Shown here in pieces: positions 33,105-44,714 of a stretch of 64,000 bases of DNA (positions are counted from its first letter, which is position 1; every line of letters starts with the position of its first letter). A program made the translations under genes and the position numbers. Where the stretch lies: the NCBI RefSeq assembly GCF_963576675.1, contig NC_088915.1:85507501-85571500 (forward strand), in the 5' to 3' direction. Source of the stretch: Euphorbia lathyris (Eukaryota; Streptophyta; Magnoliopsida; Malpighiales; Euphorbiaceae). Below the pieces are notes generated by a model. It ran no database searches and was not told the origin of the DNA. It worked only from the letters and a program-made list of their open reading frames with translations.

Positions 33105-33312
33105 TAGTTTATGTGTTGTTGTATTGAAATAATGTGTTTTTTAGTTTATGTGTTGTTGTATTAAATAATGTGTTTTTTAGTTTATGTGTTGTTGTATTGA
33201 AATAATGTGTTTTTTAGTTTATGTGTTGTTATATTAAATAATGTGTTTTTTAGTTTATGTGTTGTTGTATTGAAATAATGAGTTTTTTAGTTTATGTGTT
33301 GTTGTATTTAAT
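33105..33312. repeat. About 40-bp AT-rich tandem repeat
   Basis: Roughly five units of ttttttagtttatgtgttgt followed by tgtattgaaataatgtg, alternating with a slightly shorter version. Unit length is 39-41 bp. No coding content. Confidence 0.85.
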
Positions 33313-34680
33313 AAAAATACAATTAAAAGAGATGTTACCATTAAAAACTAAGTAAGCATAGCCTTTACCAAAACTAATAATACAATGTAAAAAGATGTTA
33401 CCATTAAAAACTAAAAATACAATTAGTCCACTAACAATTAAAAAAATACAGTTAAAAAAATACAATTTGAAAAAAATACAATGCAAACAATTAAGGGAAT
33501 AAATTTGGGTATTTCTTCATGAGGTAAGAGCACATAATATCATATCTTTTTTTCTTCTCTTCATTCATTCCGTCTGAACCCATATTGATAAAATCAAAAT
33601 CTAGTTGCATCGCAACAACGTCATTTTGCCGTGACACTTTGATAAGTGTTCAATTCAACGTTCAAATGTCCACTTTAGTGCTAGGTTATTTAATTAATTT
33701 GGTGTTATTTTGGGTATTATTGCTTGTTTTGGTTTGATTTGCCTCCACGGGACTCAAATGATTAAAAGAAACAGAATTGGACTTAATTAAAGAAACTTTG
33801 GACCATAAAGGAATTTGGTGCTGAATTAAAGGAGCTGAAACAAAAATGGAGTTAGTCTTGCCCAAGACTAAGGACCTCCGAATCTGCTGATGTTCAAATT
33901 GACTAGGACTTTTTCCAACTCGAAAAAGAAGGCAGAAAATCAGGGATTTGAGATTATAGAAAAGATTATTGATTTAGATAAATATTATTTGGTTACCTAA
34001 CTTTTAGGAAGGGGTTTTCTCTATAAAAATATCAGAACTTACGCTTTGGAAGGGAGGAAGTTCTTTTTAGGTTTTATTCTTCAGTATCATTTTGTTCTCT
34101 TTTTGAAACAGAAACATGTGTTTTTCCATGGCTATTCGTAGCTAAACTTCTATATTCGGTTAAGGGTTAATTCAAAGGAGGTTTTTCTTCATTATCGTGA
34201 GACTGTTGTGCTTTAATTATTCTTATTAATCTACCATTTATTTGTTCATTGTATTTAGGGATTTATTCTCAATTGATTATTCAATCTTCGAATGATAATT
34301 GCAGGTCGTTCTTTGAATTGGACTGTCATATGGCTGAATTGGTAAAGTTAGCGTTTTACCTAAATGAACCAATCATAGTAGCAATCGATAATATAAATTG
34401 AGTTAGTTTTGTATTTGAAAGAATAGATTCAGATTTGACAACCTGAGATTGTCTTTCATATGACATTAATACAAAAGTAATTAGGTTTATTTGAGTCGAA
34501 TGAACAAGTAATTTAGTTTCTAAATCGTTGACGCTGAGTGTCGGTTGGCTAAGGTCGGGTTCTTCTAATTCATCAGGCTGTCAATAGATTAAATCTTGAC
34601 CGCTAGTTTGATGAAGTTTACCGTCTCCGGTGGGTTATCCAACACGAGCATATTTGAAGTTTCACTCGTTGGAACTCTTG
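33313..34680. other. Unclassified repeat-like region, no gene
   Basis: It is AT-rich to about 33640. Then follows sequence with a promoter-like ctctataaaaatatc near 34020 and a transcribed-leader look (tcttcagtatcat, ccatggctattcgtagctaa near 34130), reminiscent of an LTR or LARD but without visible termini. No ORF is supported. Confidence 0.35.
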
Positions 34681-34689
34681 GCATTTCAC

Positions 34690-35920
34690 TCATAGATTAT
34701 TTAACACAAAATAGAAAAGCAGAATATTCGTGGCCGACGAAGGACAATCTTCGCCAGTGAAGAACATTGACATACATTGCCATTTTTACATCATGGTCAC
34801 TAAACTTTGCACTTTTTAATACCGGTAGCCACTCCATTTTAACTAACTGGTCAAGTTGTAACCACCGGTGGGTTATCACTTTGAAAACTTAACCAAATAC
34901 AAAAGCCTTTACCCCTTCCGGTGGGTATATTCGTACTTGAAATACATATATAATGCTTGCATTTGGAAACGACCGGTGGGTATAGTAGTATTTGAAATAC
35001 ATATATTCTTCACCGGCGAAGAACATTGAAATACCATTTTTACATCATGGTCACTAAGCTTTGAACTTTTTAATACCGGTAGCCACTCCATTTTCACAAA
35101 CTGGTCAAGTTGTAACCACCGGTGGGTTATCACTTTGAAAACTTAACCAAATACAAAAGCCTTTACCCCTTCCGGTGGGTATATTCGTACTTGAAATACA
35201 TATATAATGCTTGCATTTGGAAACGACTGGTGGGTATAGTAGTATTTGAAATACATATATTCTTCGCCGGCGAAGGACGAGCTTTGTCAGCGAAGAACAT
35301 TGAAATACCATTTTTACATCATGGTCACTAAGCTTTGAGCTTTTTAATACCGGTAGCCACTCCATTTTCACAAACTGGTCAAGTTGTAACCACCGGCAGG
35401 TTATCACTTTGAAAACTTAACCAAATACAAAAGCCTTTACCCCACCGGTGGGTTATCACTTTGAAAACTTAACCAAATACAAAAGCCTTTACCCCTTCCG
35501 GTGGGTATATTCGTACTTGAAATACATATATAATGCTTGCATTTGGAAACGACCGGTGGGTATAGTAGTATTTGAAATACATATATTCTTCATCGGCGAA
35601 GGACGAGCTTCGCCAGCGAATGACTATCTTCGCTAGCAAAGAACATTGAAATACCATTTTTACATCATCGTCACTAAGCTTTGAACTTTTTAATACCGGT
35701 AGCCACTCCATTTTCACAAACTGGTCAAGTTGTAACCACCGGCGGGTTATCACTTTGAAAACTTAACCAAATACAAAAGCCTTTACCCCACCGGTGGGTT
35801 ATCACTTTAAAAACTTAACCAAATACAAAAGCCTTTACCCCATCGGTGGGTATATTCCCCCACCGGTGGGTATATTCGTACTTGAAATACACATATAATG
35901 CTTGTATTTGGAAACGAGAA
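34690..35920. repeat. 250-350 bp complex tandem array
   Basis: Units start at gtaaccaccggtgggttatc near 34858, 35112, 35386 and 35735, giving periods of about 254, 274 and 349 bp. Each unit combines an aaccaccggtggg block, a gtatattcgtacttgaaata block and a variable cluster of short palindromes such as cttcgccggcgaag. Length differences come from partial internal duplications (for example near 35440 and 35790). The cluster motif also occurs in the 54.9-59.2 kb arrays. Confidence 0.85.
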
Positions 35921-36009
35921 TAAACCCGAAACCCTATCATTGACTGTCCTGATAAGCCTCTCCCAAAGGGTAAACTTCATATAGTTTATATACATTTTCA
36001 GAGACTACT

Positions 36010-36215
36010 AAATGAGGTAGAGCAATCCGCACTTTATGTGTGGAATGGAGGGTTTCGTTACATAGTTAATAGATTTTCGATTGAGAAGAGCAACATAAGA
36101 TGCTTGTAACTAAATGGTTAGGTATTTATGCATTGAGTAAGCAGGACCAGATTTGAACCTTGGTTGCAACAGTGCATTGAGTAAGCAGGACCAATTTCGA
36201 ACCTTGGTTGCTCCA
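36010..36215 (+). repeat. tRNA-derived SINE-like unit
   Basis: It is shared with 56905-57062 and 57258-57400 (gaggtagagcaatccgcact ... ggttaggta ... agcaggacca). It contains an A-box-like taactaaatggttagg and a B-box-like gatttgaacct about 35 bp later, followed by a partial duplication with ttcgaacc. The RNA polymerase III box spacing suggests a tRNA-derived SINE. The ends are not defined. Confidence 0.45.
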
Positions 36216-36344
36216 TGAAAATGTTTTAGAAGAAAATATTTTATAGTTGAATAAGTAAGGAAATATTTTTTTAACATGTTTGTATCTATTTTGTGAAATA
36301 TATAATAACATTTTAAGATAAAAAAAATATATTAGATATACATA

Positions 36345-36408
36345 CATGGGTCTCAAACCCATGCTCTTCTAATCATAAGAAAAGAGCATTACCGCTTCGC
36401 CACTCTAC
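36345..36408 (-). repeat. tRNA-like (Ser/Leu-type) head of a SINE
   Basis: The minus strand reads gtggcgaagcggtaatgctc (A box), an extended ttcttatgattagaa arm, then gggtttgagaccc (B box, a perfect T-arm stem). It lacks a proper acceptor stem and anticodon arm, so it is read as a tRNA-derived element, not a functional tRNA. Confidence 0.4.
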
Positions 36409-36459
36409 TATTATTGTTTATATTTAAACCATAATTGTTATATTATATTAATTTAGTTA

Positions 36460-36718
36460 TTATTTATATGAAACAAAACCCTAAAATTACAGCCACCACC
36501 TCACACATATCGTTTGTTCTCTCCTCTCCTCAATCGCTCAAATTTCTTCAGCCTCCTCTGAACCTCTCCTCCACTTCTCCATTGCTCTTCTCCCTCACAG
36601 CCTCTCCTCCACTTCTCCATTGATTTTCTCATTCCAGCGCCGTCAACCATCACCGCCGTGCCGCCATCATCTCGTCATCGGGGGCCTCGGTTGTTACTTC
36701 TTCGACTCATCGTGAAAG
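36460..36718 (+). other. Possible first exon of a degraded gene
   Basis: CT-rich, gene-like sequence with an ATG at 36471 and a good donor (gaaaggtatgc) at about 36717. The frame from the ATG closes after about 50 residues with no recognisable motif. A later exon was not found. It lies just outside the inverted duplication arm. Confidence 0.25.
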
Positions 36719-37439
36719 GTATGCACCATAAACTTTAATGGATTTACATTGCCAATTCAAAAAACATTATGGGTATATGGATATTTTCAAGTTCATTAGA
36801 TAAAACAGTTTATCCAATAAGTAAAATTGTATGACTAGTATAGCACATATAGACCTAGGCGTGAAAATCTGATAGTTCATTCTGGGTAATTTTGAATATA
36901 TTATTAGCAATATGTGCCACTTAATAATGAGGAAAAACCTTGATTAATTGTATTTTAAAAGGCTACTGGTTTAATTTAAAAGGCAATAAATAGCATTGAT
37001 GCATATATATGTATGATATGAGTTGAAGCAGTGGTTGTTGCTGCTGAGCAAAATCTCTATGCAAATTGAGTGAAGAAAGTGGTCCTTAGTTTGTTTGTAG
37101 GATGCTTTAAAGAAGCTACATTATGTATATGCGCCACTTAATAATGAGGAAAATCCTTGATTAATTGTATTTTAAAAGCACTATGTCATTTTTCCTTTCA
37201 CATGACACAAGATACATGACAGACATTTGTTTTCGTGTCGTCTGAATATGTATCGTGATAGTATTTTAATTCTATATCATCGGAAGGCGAAATAAAAAAT
37301 GCGCTAGCGTCTCAGATGACATTACGGTTACAATATGCTGTCATTCCAAAAGAACGCGATTTTGATGGAAAAGTCATTTAAGCATCAGACGACACTTCGA
37401 ATAAATGACTGTCATTGTTGTACGAAAATAAAAAAGCGG

Positions 37440-37700
37440 CAACCAGAACTTAGAAAAGCGGGGGAACAAAAAGAGCAAAAAAATTAATGCGCGCTCAAAA
37501 CTCAAAACTCAAAACCTAAAATCGATTCCCCCTCTTCTCATTTCTAATTTCATATCCTCTTTTTCTATCTCCACATCTTTCTTCCTCAAACTAAAGATCT
37601 CCAAATAGTTTCTCTCTCTTTCCTCCTCTCAACAAAGCGTTGATGGCAATACCTTAGAGCAGCCATGGTTTCCCTTTTCCTACTTTGCTTTATATGTTGT
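37440..37700 (+). other. 5' UTR-like sequence inside the CACTA element
   Basis: CT-rich sequence (tccacatctttcttcctcaa ... tttctctctctttcctcctc) typical of a plant 5' UTR. It precedes gcgttgatggcaatacc, where the frame closes immediately. The likely start of the captured gene is interrupted here by Tat element B. Confidence 0.35.
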
Positions 37701-38211
37701 TGATGACCCGCGAGGCTAAACCGGGTCATATTCATTTCGCAGGCCCAGCCCATACTTAGACCTATGGTCTAAGATCGGATGGGACCCGAATAAAGGAAGC
37801 GGGCGCAGCGAGTAACCACCCCGAATGGGACCCGAATAAGCGGAAACGGGTGAAGCGAGTAACCGCCCCGAATTCCTAAACGGAGCATCAAGACTCCCAC
37901 TCAGAACCACGTTCGTTGCCATGAAAGCCACGAAAGGGACATGGCCTAAAAAGGGGGAACCGCCCTCAGAACGTGGCCCACTAAGGAGTAACCGCCCTCG
38001 GCGGTTACCTAAAAAACACCTATAAAAGGCCTTAAGAACGAGGGAAAAAGGTACGTTCACATTTTTTGCCCTACAATATTATTGTCAAATTACCAACCCT
38101 CTTACAAAAACTGACTTGATCGTTGGAGAGTTTTCCCGGAGATCCTGTCTCCGGTTCTGTTTTGCAGGTAACTCCGGCAGGGAATATCAAATCGGATCCG
38201 GCAAGTTATCA
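37701..38211 (+). repeat. 5' LTR of Tat B
   Basis: 511 bp with a TATA box ctataaaagg at about 38030-38039. It contains repeated blocks (gggacccgaataa ... gcgagtaacc twice). It is followed directly by ttggtgcggtgaacg, the putative primer binding site. Confidence 0.95.
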
Positions 38212-38269
38212 TTGGTGCGGTGAACGTGGACCTTTTTTACCAACATTTGGTTAAAGGTACGCGAAGAAC

Positions 38270-40180
38270 ATGTCAGAACCATCACGAACGACCGGCGTTA
38301 CCACTATATCAACCAGTATGAACTCCAGGGGACCACGGATTGCGAATTCGCAACCTGCAAGTACACAGCCTGTGGTGCCTAGCTCATCGGGTCCTTCGGG
38401 ACAATTGAGTCCCTTATTGGAAGTCCAAGTGCAAACTGAGATGGAAATGTCCAATAGTGATTTCGTGCAGATGGCAGGACAAGTCTTGGCTTCGAACATG
38501 AGCCAGGCGGCTGGAGATCGAATGATTAATTTACTAACTGCCCTGGCCGAACACAATACCGCCGTGGTGGTGGCTCCTCAAGAACCTGTGGTTATCTCAA
38601 CACAATCACTGACTATCCCTGTCATATCGGCCCTCCCGCAGCCATCTCGGGCGCCAAATCAAGTGGGCCAGAGTAGTCGCACAAACCCACACAGCCACCC
38701 GAGAAACTACTCGCACCCAGATCTCATTACGACGATACATCCGACCTGGCAGCCATCCCAACCGTTGCCAGGAGTGCAAGGCACTCTTCCGCTACAGCAA
38801 GTGGAACCTTTTCCTCACAGACATTCGGAGTTGATGACTCCTGGGCGAGAGCACACATGGAACTTTGATCCTATAATGGGACAGCGGTTAGTCCCCCAAT
38901 AGGCACACGTCTCAACACCGATGGGCGGGTGGATGCCACCCAGAATTCACCAGAAGCAGATGGAAGAAGTCCGGCGAATATCTGATATTGACTTAGAAGA
39001 TCAATTACGAAGCATGATGGAGCGAATGGGGTACTCGCCTAGGCCGAGAGCAGAGGTCCAGAGCGATTCACCTTTTGCCCCTTCGTTGCGGGAATTCATT
39101 CCAGATCACAGAATCAAAGCGCCCGCGATACCTAAATACTATGGGTATCCAAATTCTGATCCTGAGGCTCATGTCAGGAACTATAGAGAACTAATGGATG
39201 TTGCAGGAGTGAGTGAAAGCATCATTTGCAGGTTATTCTCGACAACTTTGGGCGGAGCCGCATCTGATTGGTTTCGATCTTTACCCGCAGAATCTATTCA
39301 CAATTGGCATCAATATAGTCGGGATTTCTGTGCGAAATTTGTGGGCTATAAAGCAGCGGATGTGACGGATAGGCAGCTGAAGGAGATCAAACAGAGGAAC
39401 TATAATTCCCTAAGGGAATTTGTTGTCGTATTCAACGATATTCTGGTTTGATTGCAAAACCCGGATATCGTGAGCATCCGCAACATCATGGCAGATGGAA
39501 CCACAGATTGGAGTATGCGGGAGGAAATCATCCGCAACAACCCGCGCACAGTGGCCGAACTCATGAAAATAGCAAAGGAATTCATGGAAGTGGATGATGT
39601 CAACAGGGAATATAGGGCTCAAACCCGGCGAGAAAGAGATGCCGCTAGATCCACTTCGGACAATCGGCGCCAGACCCAGTCCAAAAGTAATTTTGTTCGA
39701 AGAGGCGATCGCCCCTTTCAAAGTGGCGGATATCAGACACCATTAAACACGACTCGCCAGGAGGTGTTACTTTGGATCGAAAAGAGCCCCCTGAAGAAGG
39801 ATGTGCGGTTCCCCGAGGTAAAAGGTCGAACCAGTTTGGGGCGACATCCTAACAAATATTGCAGGTTCCATAGATTGAACGGCCACGACACGAACGATTG
39901 CTATGAATTGAAGAAGGAGATTGAAAGGCTGATCGAAAGGGGCAAGCTGAATCAATTTGTACGAAAGGAGACTAGTGACGAGAAAGCAACGTTACCACAT
40001 GAAGAAGAGGCAAGGCCCGAAAAGAAGCAGAAAAAAGGAGTGATAAACGTGATAGCCGGCGGGATCTATGAGCCTCCAACAAAAAGAGCTCATCGTGAAC
40101 AGCGAAAAAGCAACACTCATAGGGGGGATGCCCTCAATTACTCATTCGCGCGAATCACGGAGCCGCATGCGGATGGGACG
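38270..40180 (+). pseudogene. gag: Tat B gag
   Basis: The frame starts MSEPSRTTGV at 38270. It carries a low-complexity N-terminus, one capsid-like domain (about 39100-39450: KYYGYPNSDPEAHVRNYREL, WFRSLP, NWHQYSRDF), and a C-x2-H-x4-H-x4-C knuckle (CRFHRLNGHDTNDC near 39862). Only a single capsid domain is present, unlike A2. In-frame TAG at 38900 (in place of a sense codon after VPQ) and TGA at 39449 (after NDILV) interrupt it; the frame is otherwise continuous to about 40180. Confidence 0.88.
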
Positions 40181-43100
40181 TCAAGCGGGTCCTTATTGAT
40201 ACTGGCAGTTCTTGTAATGTTATTACTCGGACTGCATTCAACAAGTTGGGAATTAATGACGAGCGAGTGGAACACACCTTCATGGATGTAACTGGTTTTG
40301 GGGGTCAATCCTCTCAAACAAGTGGACAGGTGGTGTTGGAGGCAGAAATGGGCGATAAAAACCTAAAATGGCGAGGTGATTTAGAATTCGCAATTGTTGA
40401 TCTCCCATTGGCCTACAACATAATTCTGGGACGCCCATTCCTGTCAGAAACGGAGTCGCTCATCTCAATGAAGCATTTAACATTACATTTACCAACACAC
40501 CAAGGGCGAGTCATAGTTGAAGGTGATCAACTTGTATCTCAACAGGCCTATACATTGTCACTCGAACCAAAGCCAGACGAAGAGGATAAAGTCGAAGAGA
40601 AGTTGCCAGCGGAAGCATTGGGAGAAACGGAACTATTCGCCATCTCAAGCGACAAAAATGTGCGAATAGCGATGGGCCTCCCCGAAGAAACGAAGAAAGC
40701 CATTGCCGAGGTGCTGGTCCAATGTGAGTCAGCATTTGCCGCCCCAAATGAAATACTAAAAGGAATAAGTCCAGACGTAGCAACCCATCGTTTGAATGTA
40801 GACAAAGGTGCAACCCCAGTGCGACAGAAAAAGAGAGGACATGCTCCTGAGCGGCAAAAGGCGATTGAAAAAGCAGTGTCGGATTTGCTAAAGTCAGATG
40901 CAATTCGAGAAGTCACCTATCCGGAGTGGTTAGCCAATGTGGTGCTAGTCAAAAAGCCAAATAGAACGTACAGAATGTGCGTCGACTTCAAAGATCTGAA
41001 CAAGGCATGTCCGAAGGATATGTATCCGCTTCCTAACATTGATATATTGGTAGATGGAACTGCAGGATATGAAGCTTTATCATTCACCGACGTGAAATCC
41101 AGTTACCATCAAATACCCATGGAGAAGGCAGATGAAAACATCGTTCATAACTCACCAGGCGACTTATTGCTTCAAGGTGATGCCCTTTGGATTGAAAAAC
41201 GCGGGAGCAACATACCAGAGGATGATGAACAAGATATTTTCAGACAAATCCGGCGAGAACTTCTCGATCTACGTTGATGACATGATCATCAAAAGCAAGA
41301 AAATGCAAGACCACCCGCAGGATATCAAAGAAATCCTGGAAGTGCTAATCAAATATGGCCTCAAATTGAACCCAGAGAAATGCACATTCGGAGCAAGAGC
41401 GGGAAAGTTCATGGGTTTCATTGTTAGCGGCAAGGGAGTTGAGGCGAATCCCGAGAAGGTTAAAGCAGTAATGGAGATGAAAACGCCGAGGAGCATAAGA
41501 GAAGTACAGAGACTAAATGGGCGGTTGGTGGCATTAGGGCGATTCATATCATGCTCAGCTAGGAGATGTCTACCTTTCTACAATGCCATCAAAAAATCCA
41601 AGTCCTTTGAATGGACGCCGGATTGTCAAGAAGCATTCGAGGGGATAAAGCGATTACTGTGTTATCCGCCCTTAATGAGTAGGCCGGAGGATGGAGAAGA
41701 TTTATTTCTCTACGTATCCGTCACCAATATGGCGATATGCACTGTGATGGTGCGAGAAGAAGAAGGGCAACAATATCCAGTGTACTACGTGAGCAAAGTC
41801 CTGAAGGATGCAGAACTCCGGTATTCGAAGTTGGAAAAATGGCCCTCGCAGTGATAACCACGGCGGCTAGATTGAAACCATACTTTCAGGCGCATACTAT
41901 CATTGTGAGAATTGGCATCCCAATGTGAAAGGTATTACAGAAACCTGACGCATCCGGCCGGTTGATGGAATGGTCAATTCGCCTGGGAGAATTCGATATT
42001 CGCTATGAAGGGAGACCAGCGCTAAAGAGCCAAGTACTCGCCGATTTCGTGAACGAATTCACCTGGGATGACGATGAATGTCCGAAGGCACAAAAAGAAG
42101 AGTGGAGCATGTACACAGATGGGGCATTATCTACAGATGGAGCTGGGCTGGGAGTCGTCATCAAGGGCCCGGAGGTTATTCGCCTGTGCTATGCAGCAAA
42201 ATTAACTTTCAAAACTACCAATAATGCCGCAGAGTATGAAGCAATGATATGCGGATTGAAGTTGCTCAATGAACTCACCCCAGAAAGAGTGGTAATCTAC
42301 AGCGATTCCAAACTCATGATAAACCAGATCACAAAAAATTATCTGGTGAAACAGGAGGAGCTGGTAAAATACCATCAGGTAGTCGGCAGATTGACACAAG
42401 AGTTAACGCACAAGGGAGTCGTTTGGGAGATGGTGCATGTTCTGTAAGGCCAAAATGCAAAGGCTGATGAATTGGCAAAAGCAGCGGCAAGTAGAGAACC
42501 ATGGAGTCAAAAGGCATGCAATTTGGAAATAAAATCGGCACCAGCATTCGAGGTCGATCAGATTATGGTCATCGAAGAACTGGAAGACGATGAAGATTGG
42601 CGGATGCCCATTCACCAATATCTGGAGCAGGGAGATTTACTGGTTGATAAGAGCTTAGCCAGAAAGCTAATTGGGCAGTCAGCTCGATACTCAGTTCGGG
42701 ATGGAACTTTGTATCGGAAATCGTACACATGTCCATGGTTGAAATGCATTAGTCACAACGAAGGAGACTACGTGCTGCGAGAATTACATGAAGGAATTTG
42801 TGGCGTGCACGAAGCTTCGGCGGCGTTGGCAAGAAAGGTCAAACTGATGGGATACTACTGGCCCAAGGTGGTGGAAGATTCCCAGAAGATGGTTGCGGAA
42901 TGTCACAATTGTCAAATACATGCGAATGAAAAGCATGTTCCCGGAGCCGAACAAATCGCTATAATGACGGCGTGGCCATTCGCAACATGGGGAATCGATA
43001 TAGTGGGTCCATTCCCAGAAACGACAAAGAAAAGGAAGTACTTGATAGTCGCAGTTGACCACTTCAGCAAATGGGTAGAAGCGGAGGCAGTAACCGCACA

Positions 43101-43840
43101 AACACCTGAGCGAATGATCGAGTTCTTACGAGAGAACATTATCATGCGATTTGGAATCCCGCAAAAGCTTATAACCGACAATGGCACCCAGTTCAACTGT
43201 GCCAAGTTCAAAGCATACTGCGAAAGCATGGGGATCAAAAATCATTTTTCTTCCGTAAACCATCCCCAATCGAATGGTATGACGGAGGATACCAACAGGG
43301 CCATGATTCAAGGCATCAAGAAGCGGCTAGGACATAAAAAAAATAGGTTGGGCGGATGAGATACCCCATATGTTGTGGGCATACAGAACCTCTGTAAAGG
43401 CAGCAACAGGCGAAACACCTTTCTCGCTAGTTTATGGAGCCGAAGCAGTCCTACCTGTTGAAATCAAGTCGCCCACAGATCGGATAATTTATTATTGCGA
43501 CACACAAAATCCTATCAACATTAGAGATGCTTTGGATTCTGTGGAGGAACGAAGAGAAAAAGCTTACATGCGAATGGCAGTATACCGCAATAGAATCAAG
43601 AAATATCATGACAGAAGAGTGCGAAAAGTAATAATCAACGAGAACGACTTGGTCTTGAAAAAAGCGGATAAAATACAATCCAGAGATGGCAAAGGCAAGC
43701 TGGGCGTCAACTGGATCGGACCATACAAAGTATCCAAGAAGCTGGGACCAGCCACTTTTGAAATAGAAGAAATAAGCGGAAAGAAGCTCCCGCGCACCTG
43801 GAATCTAGAGAATCTACGCCTATATAAAAAGGCCGAGTAG
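40181..43840 (+). pseudogene. pol: Tat B pol: protease, RT, RNase H, archaeal RNase H, integrase
   Basis: The protease active site is DTGSS at 40198, reached only after a frameshift near 40185. RT runs from about 40800 (MCVDFKDLNKACPKD near 40975) and shifts frame near 41130; YVDDM is at about 41269. RNase H runs to about 41930, with a frameshift near 41840 and a TGA near 41926. Archaeal-type RNase H (MYTDGALSTDGAGLG) is near 42108-42440, followed by a TAA at 42445. Integrase carries an H-H-C-C finger near 42790-42915 and a DDE core (GIDIVGPF, ITDNGTQF, MTEDTN), with a frameshift near 43350; the C-terminal domain ends RLYKKAE. All domains are recognisable but the polyprotein cannot be made. 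Confidence 0.9.
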
Positions 43841-44035
43841 TTCGAGGAAATGACGAGTACTCTTTTTCCTTTTATGAGTTTTTCCCATTGGGTTTTCTGA
43901 TAAAAGGTTTTAATGAGGCTTTGATCCCACACAGTTGGTGTACCTATGTAATAAACCTTTTCTCTTTATCAATAAAGGTATTCAATTATTACATTTATTC
44001 AATATGTTACGCCCGAATGCGGATTGTTCTTAAAA

Positions 44036-44440
44036 ACACATAAATGTGTTGCCTATTAAAGAAAGGCGGATGCATGGTTACGCATCACTCGCAAAACCCT
44101 TAGGGTTAAACTCAAAAAACACATAAATGTGTTGCCTATTAAAGAAAGGCGGATGCATGATTACGCATCACTCGCAAAACCCTTAGGGTTAAACTCAAAA
44201 AACACATATATGTGTTGCCTATTAAAGAAAGGCGGATGCATGGTTACGCATCACTCGCAAAACCCTTAGGGTTAAACTCAAAAAACACATAAATGTGTTG
44301 CCTATTAAAGAAACGCGGATGCATGATTACGCATCACTCGCAAAACCCTTAGGGTTAAACTCAAAAAACACATAAATGTGTTGCCTATTAAAGAAAGGTG
44401 GATGCATGATTACGCATCACTCGCAAAACCTTATGATTAA
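44036..44440. repeat. 83-bp tandem repeat, five units, in Tat B
   Basis: Units starting acacataaatgtgttgcc at 44036, 44119, 44202, 44285 and 44368 are nearly identical. Each contains the inverted motif acacataaatgtgt and aacccttagggtt, itself palindromic. The array lies between pol and the antisense gene. Confidence 0.93.
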
Positions 44441-44714
44441 CCTTATGATTATATTATTTTCGAAAGAAAAATAATAGAGTAAGGCATAAAATTAAGCGAA
44501 TAAACGAGTACTCAAAAATTGCAAAAAGGGTTTGGCCACCCTAGCGAAAGAAAAAATTACTATGAAGAATTACAAGTATGAAGTCGGCAAAAGGCAAGGA
44601 TCATACATGAAAATAAAGTGACAATAATCGCACGTATAGGCAAAGCGGCAAGTGAAAGAAAATTAATATATACGGGCAGTTTGTTACATACAAAAAGTCC
44701 AAATATAAATTAAA

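Noticed and set aside
36345..36408. Functional tRNA gene on the minus strand
   Set aside because: A and B boxes are present, but acceptor stem and anticodon arm do not pair properly. It is better read as a SINE head.
38270..43840. Tat B lesions as evidence of amplification while already dead
   Set aside because: With about 2 percent LTR divergence, roughly four stops and four frameshifts over 5.5 kb can arise by ordinary decay after insertion. No second copy is available to test it.
44036..44440. CRISPR-like or tRNA-array reading of the 83-bp repeats
   Set aside because: They are tandem repeats with no unique spacers, part of a Tat element's 3' region.
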